Of a stretch of DNA of 64,000 nt, positions 1 through 10,700 are shown piece by piece; positions within the stretch are counted from its first letter, which is position 1, and every line of letters begins with the position of its first letter. The notes beneath the pieces were generated by a model, which was not told the DNA's origin, did not search any database, and saw only the letters and a list, made by a program, of their open reading frames with translations. Source of the DNA: Saccharomyces uvarum (taxonomy: Eukaryota > Ascomycota > Saccharomycetes > Saccharomycetales > Saccharomycetaceae); the NCBI GenBank assembly GCA_947243795.1, contig OX365931.1, positions 248,001-312,000 on the forward strand, read 5' to 3'. A program made the position numbers and the translations under genes.

Positions 1-88
1 GGTTAAAGAGCCTGGTGTGTGGAGCGCTTTAGTAATTGCTGACTCCGGGATTGGTTGGTCTGTTTTTGCCGAATGGATGTGCGTATGA
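1..88 (+). CDS. CYK3: CYK3 C-terminus (partial, cut by left edge)
   Basis: The second frame is open from base 2 and ends with TGA at 86-88, giving the last 28 codons of a protein that ends in ...FAEWMCV. The gene directly upstream of NUP84 on the same strand in Saccharomyces is CYK3 (YDL117W), an SH3-domain protein of the bud neck with a transglutaminase-like region that promotes primary septum formation in cytokinesis. The identification rests mainly on synteny, because too little protein is visible to show a domain. Confidence 0.6.
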   Translation, partial: VKEPGVWSALVIADSGIGWSVFAEWMCV

Positions 89-422
89 GCAAGTCCCACC
101 CATTTTAAGAGCATATAACCGACCGTAATGTGCTATATACTGCACTTGAACTACACTGAATTTCTGCATCTCATATATAGGTAAATAATGCCCATCACTT
201 AATATTTTATTATTGCATTTATCTTAGCCGGTCTTATTCGAAAGTATCCGTATTTAATGATATTCTGTATGAAGAAAAATATGAAAAATCAAAGTGAATA
301 CAATACCTATTGCACGACATTTATAAAGAATAAATCAAAATTCAAAAGTTCGGCATATACCTCAATTATATCCAGAAACACTAATTGAGTACCAATTCGA
401 ATAAACCACATAATCGTTGCAA
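89..422. other. CYK3-NUP84 intergenic region
   Basis: This AT-rich spacer holds the CYK3 3' end and the NUP84 promoter. I see no RNA gene, repeat or recognisable strong factor site in it. Confidence 0.6.
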
Positions 423-2603
423 ATGGATTTGTCCCTTACTCATCAAACAGAACAGTTCACGAAGTTCTCGGATACTTTAGAAGAATTCAAAATCGAACAA
501 AATAATGAACTAAATCCCATTGACCCATTTGACATTATAAGAGAGTTTCGTTCAACTGCCGGGAAGTTTGCACTAGATTCATCCAACTCTACAGATCAAG
601 GGAATTCGATATCTTCTAAGGATTGGGAGTTAGAAGCAAGATTCTGGCACCTAGTAGAGTTGTTATTAGTGTTTAGGAATGCTGATCTCGATCTCAATGC
701 GACGAACCTTCATCCATACAATTCTAGGGCGTTATTTGAGAAAAAACTAATGCAGGACAATCTACAACTTTACCAAATATGGATAGTGATGGTTTGGCTC
801 AAAGAAAATGCACATATTGAGGAAAGACCTCAAGATATGCCAACATCCAAGTGGTCGAATAGTATTATCTCAGGAGGTTTAAAGAGCTGTGATTTAGATT
901 ATCCGTTGCGGGAAAGTAGTAATGTCCTTGATGTTAAAGACAAAGAAGAAGACCATATTTTTTTCAAATATATTTACGAACTCATTTTGGCTGGTGCAAT
1001 TGATGAAGCATTAGAGGAGGCTAAACTTGCCGACAACATGACTATCTGTATGATTTTATGTGGCATCCAAGAATATTTAAATCCAGTCATCGATACGGAG
1101 ATTGCGGGCGAGTTTGATAGGCAACAAGGTATTAAGAAACATTCTTTATGGAGAAGAACTGTTTACAGTCTTTCACAGCAACCTAATTTGGATCCGTATG
1201 AAAGGGCGATTTACAGCTATTTAAGCGGTGATATTCCAAACGAAGAAGTTATGCAATACTCAGATTGGGAATCTGATCTTCACTTATATTTAAATCAAAT
1301 TTTACAAATCGAAATTGAAAACTATCTTCTGGAGAACGACCAAATCAGTACTGATGAGTTAATTATATCGTTACCTTCACATGCGTCGACTGTGCAAGAA
1401 GTACTCAACAAATTAGCTTCAAGACATCCTTTGGAAAGTGAACATCCAATCAGAGTTTTAATGGCATCTGTTATATTGGATTCGCTACCATCAGTTATTC
1501 ATTCATCTGTAGAAATGCTACTTGATGTCGTAAAGGGAACAGAAACTAGCAACGATATAATAGACGAGCCTTATCTTCTAAGAATAGTATCACATTTAGC
1601 TATTTTCCTGGATATAATCAATCCTGGCTCGGTTGAGGAGGTTGACAAATCTAAACTCATTACCACGTACATCAGTCTTCTCAAATTGCAAGGGCTTTAC
1701 GAAAGTATTCCAATATATGCCACTTTCCTAAATGAATCTGACTGTTTGGAAGCATACTCTTTCATATTGTCTTCTCTAGAGGATTCACAAATAAGGCGGA
1801 AGCAAATCGAAATAATGAACTTTTTAAAGCTTCCTTCGTCAAACATCTTGAGAAGAACTACACAACGTGTTTTTGACGAAACTGAACAAGAATACTCACC
1901 ATCCAATGAAATTTCTATATCGTTCGATATAAACGATATTGATATGCATTTAATATATGGTGTGGAGTGGCTTATTGAGGGAAAACTGTATGTGGATGCT
2001 GTCCACTCAATGATCGCTCTGTCGAGAAGGTTCTTATTAAATGGCCGTGTGAAGGCCCTCGAACAATTTATGGATAGAAACAATCTTGGGGAAATATACA
2101 AAAATTATGAACTAGAAAAAATGGCCCAGGATATATCCGAAAACGAAAATCAAGATCAATTGATGGAGGAAATTCTACAATACGAACATTTAATCCAAGG
2201 CATAAGAGAATATGAAGAATGGCAAAAATCCGTGAATCTATTAAATTCAGAATCAAACATTCCTAGTTTGATAGAGAAATTGCAAGGGTTTTCAAACGAT
2301 ACATTTGAGTTGATTAAGGTATTTTTAGTGGATTTGACTTCGTCGGACTTGACTAATTCGACAGATCATGAGATTTTGTATGAAATTAGAGCTCTATATA
2401 CACCATTTTTAATAATGGAATTGCATAAAAGACTCGTGGAGGCCGCAAAGCTGCTGAAGATCCCAAAGTTTATATCAGAAGCTTTGACATTTACCTCATT
2501 GGTCGCTAATGAAAACGACAAGATCTACCTACTGTTCCAATCTAGTGGGAAATTGAAAGAGTACTTGGACCTTGTTGCTCGTACGGCAACCCTTTTGGAT
2601 TAA
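423..2603 (+). CDS. NUP84: Nuclear pore Y-complex nucleoporin Nup84
   Basis: Nup84 is a scaffold subunit of the Y-shaped (Nup84) complex that coats the nuclear pore membrane. It links Nup145C to Nup133 and is needed for pore assembly and mRNA export. The first ATG in the frame gives 726 residues, the S. cerevisiae length. The frame is also open upstream to a TTG at 417, which I did not use. The protein is almost entirely alpha-helical in character, with no low-complexity or FG repeats, as expected of the Nup84/Nup107 family. It is convergent with IWR1, with about 230 bp between the stops. Confidence 0.97.
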   Translation: MDLSLTHQTEQFTKFSDTLEEFKIEQNNELNPIDPFDIIREFRSTAGKFALDSSNSTDQGNSISSKDWELEARFWHLVELLLVFRNADLDLNATNLHPYNSRALFEKKLMQDNLQLYQIWIVMVWLKENAHIEERPQDMPTSKWSNSIISGGLKSCDLDYPLRESSNVLDVKDKEEDHIFFKYIYELILAGAIDEALEEAKLADNMTICMILCGIQEYLNPVIDTEIAGEFDRQQGIKKHSLWRRTVYSLSQQPNLDPYERAIYSYLSGDIPNEEVMQYSDWESDLHLYLNQILQIEIENYLLENDQISTDELIISLPSHASTVQEVLNKLASRHPLESEHPIRVLMASVILDSLPSVIHSSVEMLLDVVKGTETSNDIIDEPYLLRIVSHLAIFLDIINPGSVEEVDKSKLITTYISLLKLQGLYESIPIYATFLNESDCLEAYSFILSSLEDSQIRRKQIEIMNFLKLPSSNILRRTTQRVFDETEQEYSPSNEISISFDINDIDMHLIYGVEWLIEGKLYVDAVHSMIALSRRFLLNGRVKALEQFMDRNNLGEIYKNYELEKMAQDISENENQDQLMEEILQYEHLIQGIREYEEWQKSVNLLNSESNIPSLIEKLQGFSNDTFELIKVFLVDLTSSDLTNSTDHEILYEIRALYTPFLIMELHKRLVEAAKLLKIPKFISEALTFTSLVANENDKIYLLFQSSGKLKEYLDLVARTATLLD

Positions 2604-2833
2604 TTGGTTGATATATACTGCGACATACCTTTATACTGAAGTAAAACTGCAATAATTTTACAATTTCTTGTCGCTGTTCCTTGGTGTTTGTAGATTTACT
2701 TTTATGTCCAAAATAAGGATTTGGTAAAAAAGAAAAAAAAGCAATTTTCTTAATGCAGAACATCAATTATTTCAAAAACAAGATATATATACGTATAATC
2801 AGTTACCTCCGTTGAATGATATGAAATCGCAAA

Positions 2834-3961
2834 TCATCTTTTCTCAATTTTGTTTTGTAATTGGTGAAAAATTCTATCCCTGTGCTGTGCCAATGGATTA
2901 TCGGCATCCGTTGGGAAGAATTCATTTCTAGGGTATTCAGTATCATCTCCTTCATTTAAGCCATCATCATTGTCACTTGTTTCTATTTCATTTTCTGGGT
3001 CATCCAAGTCAACAAAGTTTGAGGAATTTATGGATTTTAAAAGGTCACTGTTTCCTCCAAGTCTATTGAAAAGATCTCCGTATTCTTCCTCTACGTCTTG
3101 ATACCCATTAGGACCTAAAATTTGATCATCATTCCATGAGGAAAACCTGCTTTTATTTACCCCTAAAACAATTTCTTCTTCAGATATAGCTACGTCTTCC
3201 CCTTCGCTACCAAGAAGAATAGATCTGTCATCATCTTCATCTTCCGGATAATCATTTTGATAGTAATTTTCTTCATTTGAATCCTCATCATCAGATCTAG
3301 CCTCATTAGGGTCGCTTTCTTCATCGAGAGCTAAGTCTATTTGCTCAATAATTTTCACGAACCCTATATTTTTTTCATTATTGTATTTCGCAACTTCTTC
3401 TTCACGGATTTTCTCTAAATGGTAGATGTCAAAAACATAATCTAGACTGGACAGTGATGATATTTCTGCGGCGTTCTCACTAAAGTATCTCCTGCTAGGT
3501 TTTTTCCTCTCAGTCTCTTCTACATCCTTATTAAACTTCAAATAGTCATTTACCATCTGGGTTATCTCCGGCGGTAGTCCGTCATCAGCTATGGCATTGT
3601 TGTCTGTTGAAAGCCCTTCTTGTACTTTTTCATCATTCGAATCCCTACGGCGTTTCCTCTTTTGTTCCAATACGAAATGTCTATGATCTTCATGAACGAG
3701 TTTCAATAGTGGCGTGGAAGACTCTTGCTCCGACTGGTAGCTTTCAGAGCTGACGGTTTTTGATAATTTAAATATGAACCTTTGTTTCTTTACGCGTTTC
3801 CCCTCATCAATCACTAAAATCGTCTCAAATGAATTTAGTTAGTCAAACACGTTTTAAAATACACCAAAAGAATAACAACACATACATAAAGCCTGCACAG
3901 AGTCTTCATCTCTTCTCCTCTTCACTCTAATAAACTCAGGTGCCGTTGTAATACTGCTCAT
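2834..3961 (-). CDS. IWR1: RNA polymerase II nuclear import factor Iwr1 (spliced)
   Basis: Iwr1 binds assembled RNA polymerase II in the cytoplasm and directs its nuclear import. Exon 1 is 3961-3886 (25 codons plus one base) and exon 2 is 3813-2834. Joining them gives 351 residues, against 353 remembered for S. cerevisiae. Exon 1 encodes the basic stretch IRVKRRRDEDS, which resembles the Iwr1 NLS region. Exon 2 is very acidic, with clusters such as EDEDDD and SDDEDSNEE. Exon 2 alone has no good ATG start (its frame opens at a GTG at the splice junction), which supports splicing. Confidence 0.95.
3814..3885 (-). other. IWR1: IWR1 intron
   Basis: This 72-nt intron reads GTATGT at the 5' splice site (3885-3880) and ends TTTTAG at 3814. 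The branch motif is GACTAAC (+ strand 3838-3844), one base off the usual TACTAAC. Splicing restores the codons ...QAL|LIDEG in frame. Confidence 0.93.
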
Positions 3962-4432
3962 TTTTGAAACTGTGTCTATCTCCGCTCCAACTAAGGTTCT
4001 ATTGATTGCGAAGTGTAAATTCTATTTGCCATCTTTTACTCCTACCATCTTATCTGCCTTAAACATTACTCATCTCCGAACCCTTTAACCGATCTCTCAA
4101 AGGGATAACCCGGCATCTACTTCTTTCATCGTGCTTTTGAGATTCTTGCATAATGAACTACAAACGTGAGCTGCCACGAGCCCAATCATCACGGTTTCTG
4201 TCTACGTTTGTGAATAAAAAGTCAAACTCGTTTCTAGTTGCATCTTTTACTGTCGCCTTTTTTTTTTTTCTTGGTATTGAAAACCGTTATGTGTTGCGGG
4301 CGTCAGTGCAATAGCAAAATTTGTGACACTTCTTGAAAACGCATAACTCGCATTCTGAGACTGCACTATTATAGACGTAGCTCCATATTCATTTGAATTT
4401 AGTAGCATTTAGACTAGTGAGGCACAATTATT
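3962..4432. other. IWR1-YDL114W divergent spacer
   Basis: This 471-bp divergent spacer carries both promoters. It contains a 12-T run at 4258-4269 that lies inside a small ATG-started ORF at 4153-4314, listed separately. I see no RNA gene in it. Confidence 0.6.
4153..4314 (+). CDS. Possible small ORF (53 codons), perhaps YDL114W-A
   Basis: An ATG at 4153 opens 53 codons ending at TAG 4312-4314. The predicted peptide begins MNYKRELPRAQ, has a basic N-terminal half, then a hydrophobic stretch (SFLVASFTVAFFFFLG) that could be one membrane segment, and a short tail. Four of its Phe codons come from a 12-T homopolymer. S. cerevisiae has a tiny annotated ORF, YDL114W-A, somewhere in this spacer, but I cannot confirm that it is the same one. 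It could equally be a chance ORF. Confidence 0.3.
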   Translation: MNYKRELPRAQSSRFLSTFVNKKSNSFLVASFTVAFFFFLGIENRYVLRASVQ

Positions 4433-5359
4433 ATGGCGTACAAGAAAAGAGCTTTTAAACCAAGTGGAACAACAAAATGCTTAAAGGATTTCCCAGCGTT
4501 CATCTTGAACCTGCCTAGCTACAACCCTTCCATGCTTTCTACCCACGCGACTGCACTAATAACAGGTGGTTCTAGTGGGCTTGGGTTTGAAATTGCAAAG
4601 GTGCTTGCCAAAAGAGCCGATAAAGTCATCATAGCTGATATTCAACCATTTCCTGCAATTGGTCGAGAAGAGTACAAGAATATATTCTTTTATCAATGCG
4701 ATATATCAAGTTTAGACGATATCCAAAACTTAAAAAGAGCAATTGATAGAGACCATGGCAGTGTTAGTATTCTCATAAATAATGCAGGTGTAGCCCATAT
4801 CAAAATGCTAGAAAAGATGTCAAATAATGATGTGAAACAATTAATTGACATCAACTTAATAGGCGCTTATAGAATCATTCATACATTTGCTCCAGACATG
4901 ATAAAAAATGGGGAAGGTTTTATAGTTGATATTGCTTCTGTTCTCGGAGAACTAACTCCTGCAAGGCTGACAACGTATGGTGCATCGAAAGGCGCAATGA
5001 TTGGTTTCCATAAGAGCATGTGTAAGCATTTTGAAAATTTACCTAAAAAATGCAATAAACTTGGAATAAAAATGTTATTAGTATGTCCTGGAAAAATTGG
5101 GACAACCATGTTTATAGACGTTCCTACACCATCCAAGTTATTAGCCCCTGATATTGTACCTTCAGAGCTGGCATTCGCAATTATTTCTGCAATGGAACAC
5201 AATCATTTGCAAACACTAAATGCCCCTTATTATGTTAACTTGATTCCCTTTTTCAAATCTTTAAGTTGGCCTTACAAACGCCTCTTAAAACATTTGAGTG
5301 GAATGGACCACGTAACGTCCATCCAACGGATGACTAAGGATTTGAAAACAAATACGTAG
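4433..5359 (+). CDS. Short-chain dehydrogenase/reductase, YDL114W-like
   Basis: This is a classical short-chain dehydrogenase of 308 residues, the same length as S. cerevisiae YDL114W, whose substrate is unknown. The cofactor-binding TGGSSGLG lies at about 44-51, NNAG at 116-119, the catalytic Ser near 169, and Tyr182 and Lys186 in YGASK. All the catalytic elements of an active NAD(P)-dependent oxidoreductase are therefore present. About 35 residues precede the Rossmann fold. No membrane anchor is obvious. The ATG at 4433 is the only good start. Function beyond the SDR family is not known to me. Confidence 0.9.
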   Translation: MAYKKRAFKPSGTTKCLKDFPAFILNLPSYNPSMLSTHATALITGGSSGLGFEIAKVLAKRADKVIIADIQPFPAIGREEYKNIFFYQCDISSLDDIQNLKRAIDRDHGSVSILINNAGVAHIKMLEKMSNNDVKQLIDINLIGAYRIIHTFAPDMIKNGEGFIVDIASVLGELTPARLTTYGASKGAMIGFHKSMCKHFENLPKKCNKLGIKMLLVCPGKIGTTMFIDVPTPSKLLAPDIVPSELAFAIISAMEHNHLQTLNAPYYVNLIPFFKSLSWPYKRLLKHLSGMDHVTSIQRMTKDLKTNT

Positions 5360-5459
5360 TGCCCTGCTTATTCGGCACATTTGACATTGTTATGTTCTTT
5401 ATATTGATATTATAAATATAAAAGTATACTATATATGCTATAAAAAAATGCTCATAACA

Positions 5460-7382
5460 TTATGCGAAATCTTGATGTTTCTTGACTTCTTTCCAAATTT
5501 CTAGATTCCTCCGGGCGTAATTTCTCATATACCTAGAATAATGTTTTAGGATCTCTGATAAATCAGTTTCTCTTTCTTTCGAAAATCTGGGCAACTGGTC
5601 ATTTTGAATAACTTTTGAGATAACCACTAAATCATTGTCTGTAATTTCTAAAGAGTGAGAAAGTTGTTCGATTTCCTTCTTCAAATTCACACTCGCAGTG
5701 TGGGGATCTGTTTCTTGGTATTTCACGGATTCTTTAACCATGGATGCCAATCTGTTAAATCCGTTGAATAATTTTCCACCATACGATTTTCCACCATTGC
5801 TGGCGTTGTTATTAGGGCGTTCAAGATTAATGGTATGACTTTTGGACATTTCATTATCAATTATTTTATCAACATCCTTGTATTCATTGTTTTGTGCCTC
5901 CAGTCGTTCCAATTGTGACTTCTTGGAATTCAAAGCTTTTCTAATCATTTCATTCTGTAAGTATTTTAATTTTCTATATTTTATTAGCTCTCTTGCAGAC
6001 GTTGCCATGTGAACCGATTCATTTAAGGGTTCGTTTATGTTGTAGTATAATCTTCCAACGAGTTTTTCCAAAGTGATTGAAGATTCGGAAAACCCATTGC
6101 TTAAATAAGAAAGTTGTTCCGCTATTTCTCCAACCTGAGCCTGTTCATGAGCAAATTGTGCAAATACTTCACCAATTTCATTGTAGTCTGTCTTTAAGTC
6201 ATGATATGTCTTCGTCGTTCGCCTATTATACTTATAAATCCCACCGTCTAATAGGTTCTCATACTGCTTATAGTCTTGCTCGACACTAGTAAACGACTTG
6301 CTTCTTTTTTTGTCCATCTTCTTGTCGCTTGGCTCCTTATTCAGCATTGATTGTGATGAAGAGCCCGGTATCGGTAATGTAGCATGAATTCTAGTGGTAT
6401 TGGTGGGGTCTAAAGGGTTGCATTGAAGAATGCTTTTTGGTAAGGATGAAAACGTGGCCGAACTATTAACAAATTCATGCCAGTTATGGTTATTAGGATC
6501 CAAAAAATCTGTAATTATGGAAGTTTTCGTAATTTCTTCATTAGTCAGAAGTTTATTCAAGAATTCGGTAAGCATTCTTATCCTGTGTCGTATTAATTTT
6601 TCCTCATTATTATTAACCGATGCATGTATGACAGACAACGAAAGATCTACCGAGCCCGAACCTTCAGAGGGCAACAGGTATTTTGAGCTAGATCCAGTTA
6701 TTGACTTACCATAATTTTTTATTGACTGCTTTTCTGGTATTGGCGGTATTAATGTCATGGGGAATAACCTTATCAAAATACTTCTCAAACTCTCGAAGTC
6801 GCTATAACGTCTCTGAACAATCGAATTTTCAAATTGAATAACGTAGGCAATGTAGGCTCTACCCTGACCTTCTGAAACTCTTTTCGCTTCAAGAATATGT
6901 ATCCTGGTAGACTTGTTTCTAATTCTCACAGAGAGATCTTCAGAGGGAGACGTTTCTCCATCCATAGAGTTAATGCTTCCACTTAGACTAGTCCTACACG
7001 TTTCCGTATTCGATTCATGATTTAAGGGCAGCAGTCCCTCTGAGTCGTCTTCGTAATCTTCATTTGGGTTCTTTAGTTTATGGCTTTTCATACCAGGTAT
7101 TTCTAATAGAGCTGACTTCTTGAGACCTTCCGGTTGTTCCTCCATGAATGGATTGTCCTTCTCTAGCAGAGCGGTATGCACTAACTCAGTTTCCACTTTA
7201 TTGTTACCGGCCTTTCCAGCCCTACTCTTTTTTCGGTTCTTCTTCGTTAATTTATCTTCTTTCCTAGAGAGTTCTGGCTTTTCCGCATGTTCTGGCGTTT
7301 CGTGTGGTAATTCAGCCTCTCTTGCATTCTGAGCTTCCATATTCATTTTAGTACTTTCTTGGACATCATTTGTGTCAGACAT
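5460..7382 (-). CDS. ATG20: Sorting nexin Atg20/Snx42
   Basis: Atg20 is a PX-BAR sorting nexin. It pairs with Snx4/Atg24 for retrieval of cargo from endosomes and for the Cvt pathway and selective autophagy. The start at 7382 (MSDTND) gives 640 residues, as in S. cerevisiae. The frame is open 16 codons further upstream, but only from a TTG. The N-terminal ~150 residues are polar and Lys/Glu-rich. A PX domain follows at about 155-300, with the phosphoinositide-contacting RRYSDF, then a C-terminal helical BAR region at about 380-640. It shares a divergent promoter with TRM3. Confidence 0.96.
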   Translation of the reverse strand: MSDTNDVQESTKMNMEAQNAREAELPHETPEHAEKPELSRKEDKLTKKNRKKSRAGKAGNNKVETELVHTALLEKDNPFMEEQPEGLKKSALLEIPGMKSHKLKNPNEDYEDDSEGLLPLNHESNTETCRTSLSGSINSMDGETSPSEDLSVRIRNKSTRIHILEAKRVSEGQGRAYIAYVIQFENSIVQRRYSDFESLRSILIRLFPMTLIPPIPEKQSIKNYGKSITGSSSKYLLPSEGSGSVDLSLSVIHASVNNNEEKLIRHRIRMLTEFLNKLLTNEEITKTSIITDFLDPNNHNWHEFVNSSATFSSLPKSILQCNPLDPTNTTRIHATLPIPGSSSQSMLNKEPSDKKMDKKRSKSFTSVEQDYKQYENLLDGGIYKYNRRTTKTYHDLKTDYNEIGEVFAQFAHEQAQVGEIAEQLSYLSNGFSESSITLEKLVGRLYYNINEPLNESVHMATSARELIKYRKLKYLQNEMIRKALNSKKSQLERLEAQNNEYKDVDKIIDNEMSKSHTINLERPNNNASNGGKSYGGKLFNGFNRLASMVKESVKYQETDPHTASVNLKKEIEQLSHSLEITDNDLVVISKVIQNDQLPRFSKERETDLSEILKHYSRYMRNYARRNLEIWKEVKKHQDFA

Positions 7383-7718
7383 CGTGTGCTCAACAAAATC
7401 GCCTCCTAATATTATGTTCGATGGCACCAATTCCTGAACTAGTCATCTCTTTCCCTTGGAGATGATCTCGTGTAAATCAATAGATTATTGGCTTAAGCAA
7501 TAGCCATTTCTTAAAGGGGGCACAATTGGCCGGCTACCGGGTAATATAACTTCAAGGTCACGTGGACGGAAGTTTAAGAATTTTCATTAAGTTCCACCTT
7601 GGCGATGAGCTGGATTGAACAACAATACTGTGATAAGGTCTGTTAACTTCGACGTGAACCTACTCATAAAACTAGCGTAACAAACAATATCAGCGTTCGG
7701 TTTTAGCTTTGTTTAGCA
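7383..7718. promoter_or_regulatory. ATG20-TRM3 divergent promoter with Reb1 and Cbf1 motifs
   Basis: This bidirectional spacer has a perfect Reb1 core, CGGGTAA, at 7538-7544. A Cbf1-type E-box, GTCACGTG, lies 13 bp further on at 7557-7564. Reb1 sites commonly set the nucleosome-depleted region of divergent yeast promoters. Assignment of the factors is by motif only. Confidence 0.6.
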
Positions 7719-10700
7719 ATGGTTAAAGGGGCTCTCATTGGTAAATATCTATCACAAGTGAATCAATTGCAACTCATATCGGACTTGATTCAAAATGATG
7801 ATTTAGGGCAGGTGCTGGAATTAATAGAAAGTGCCTCATTGAATATATCTATTGATAATGAGATTGAATCCTCTATTTTTGAAAAAATAACGGAGCAAAT
7901 TGTCGAGTACGCCAGGATGAAGGATGAACACAGTGAGATGTTCTGTTCTTCAAGAACTGAAATGAACGACGCCCTAAGAACATCTGCACGCTTACTATGC
8001 CATTTGCCTGGTGTTTGGGAAAGATTTCAGACATGGATATCTTACCGACTATACGGTATCATCAGCAAAAACCACAAACATCTTTTTGATGACAAATTCG
8101 GCAAAATGACTATACAACCATTTTTTGATGCCTTTGTTAAACAACAAAATGTCGATGTTGCACATGAAAAGCTGGATTTGAATATTCTTAGTTTGTTTGA
8201 CTTTTTAGAAGTAGTATATCTTTTTGACCAAAGTGGAAGTAGCACATCTACCAAAAGCTTAGATTTTATCGTAGTACCATTATTAGGCTGCAATTCCGAA
8301 GAAATTGCTGAATCATGCTCCAAGTTAATGAGATGGCATACCAAAACTCTATCTGAACGTTGTAATGCTGACGAAAATTTTGATAAGCTAGTTTGGAATT
8401 TTATCAAGCAGTTATACACTGGAGATTCTCAGCAGCCTTGGAAGCAGAAGAACAGTTTGTCGGTTCTTCTGAGATTCCTCTTGACATCAAACTTATCGCC
8501 TGAACTTATTGGTTACATTAAAACTGATATGTATTGGGAACATATTCAAAGAGAACTGGATCACGATGTTCATGAACACAAAAAACTGGCTCTCTCGATC
8601 CTCAAATTGACCATTCAAAAGTTACCAGCTCATACCACAGACTTTAAGACAACGTATTTTACATGGAATGTGACTCCCAGCGTCGATACGCTTAACAGCT
8701 GGAAGAAATTCACAACTTTGTACGAAATGATTGCGCTCGATACATCACTAAATCAAATTGAAGCAGCCAGGCAAGACGTCATAAAAATTTTTGACAATGT
8801 GCATTTGCACCCTAGTTGGGGGCTCATCTTGCTTTCCACAGGGTTGAAATCTTCGATGGAAAGTGTCAGAAAATACGTGATGAAATTGATGTTTTCAGTC
8901 ACAAATATGTCTGTCTTTTCGTCAAACATACCTTTATTGACGAAGACCCTTTTACCAGCTGCAATGCTGGCTCATTATTTTAGGGTAAAGGACAATAGTT
9001 GTCCCCATGGGGAAAGGCTATCATCATTTGTCAAAGACTTGCTCACCGAAACAACTAATGATTTATCTGAATTACTATCGGAAATTTTAGGGTTATTGGT
9101 CGAAAAAGCGATTTCTTTTGATCCTTCTAGAATATATGTTTCTTTTGGTATATTGGAGTTTTTCCAAAAAAGTAAACTAAAAGCAATTAACTCTGATCAT
9201 TTGAGTCTGATCAGAAAGTTGTATGAATTTGAAGGTGAAGAAGAGGTTCTTGAAACTACGATTCAAACAATTTACTTGAAACTCCTACTATACATTGACC
9301 CATCTGTTTCCGCATCTGAATTATTATTTACATTACTTTCACATATAAAGCATAAGAAAGGGTCATACGAATATGTCGAGCCTCTTTATGAAAATTACAG
9401 AGACCTCGCCGTTTCCCACTTTGATGATTTGCAAGCTAAAGAAAACATAATGCCGAATATTGGAAAGGATGCCATTTTTGATCTCTTGGCGTTAGTTATC
9501 TTCGATTATAAAAACATCGAAGTCACTCCTAATTTATTGATTGAAATTGCAAAATCAAAACAAGATATTCCTGAGTATACACCAAGTGCAATTACGTTCT
9601 TAACTGAATTGCTTTCTGGTAAACCCTCGAATGGGTATACTTATGAAAATGCCACTGCCCTACTGTCTTATCCAAGTTTCACAATTTCTACATGGAAGTC
9701 TTTAAAAGCCGAAAATCTATTTGAATCAGTAAAGGAAAACTTTTCCAATGAAAAGTTCAAATTTTTTGTTGCAGTTTACAAAAAGATTAACGAATGTAGA
9801 TTTGACATTATTGAATTAACATTTGATGGACTTTTGAATATATACGAATTGATCAAGACTTCTATCGACCAAGGTTCAAGAGAGAGCTTTAAAGTAAAGG
9901 ATAGTTTATACTCTACTTTTTTTGATCTCATGAGTATTTTTTTGAGAACGTATGCCTTGAATCGCGATTGTTCAAATCCAGATGATGATGAGCTCCACAT
10001 ATTGCTTCATTTGATTGCGGAAAATATTAATAAAGATAATGGAAATTATCTCGGAAATCTGGCCGTTTGCAATTTAATGTACTTCATCTTAGATTCTTAC
10101 ATTCATTGTTCCGATTGTGTTTCCGCTGACGAAATTGCTATAGTGAAGTTCATTTTTGAAAGATTCTCGTCCATTTGGGAAAGTGTCTGTAGTGAAAGAT
10201 TGGTTTTGAAAGAAAGAGGTCTACAGCTATCGCTGATAAGGGGGTTATTCCATCCTGCTGTCCTGTACTTTGGTTTGAAACAATATATAGAAAACCTGAC
10301 TTTGGAATTAGAAGAACATGCACAAACGATTATTTCTTTAAGTCATACTAGAAGAAGCTTACTACCTCTTCTTGGATCACAACTCAGGACTTTCATGAAG
10401 TTTTACGGGGACTCTTTGAACGAAGGTGTCGACTGTTGGTGGTTGATTAACATTTTGGTAAGTACATTCAGAGAATCACAAATGGACGTAAACATTTTTA
10501 AGCTTAAACCTGTTATTTCCCACTTGTATGATCGGAAACTGAACAGCTACTATACTAAAGGTGAAGAGCTGTATGAGAAAGTATATGGTCCAGACGAAGT
10601 ATTAGCCAGAGTTTCTATCATCGATTCTGTTTTATACGCAAATGACCAATTCAAAGTTCAACTAATTGAAAAAGTCACTGAAAAGACAAATGTTCTTCAT

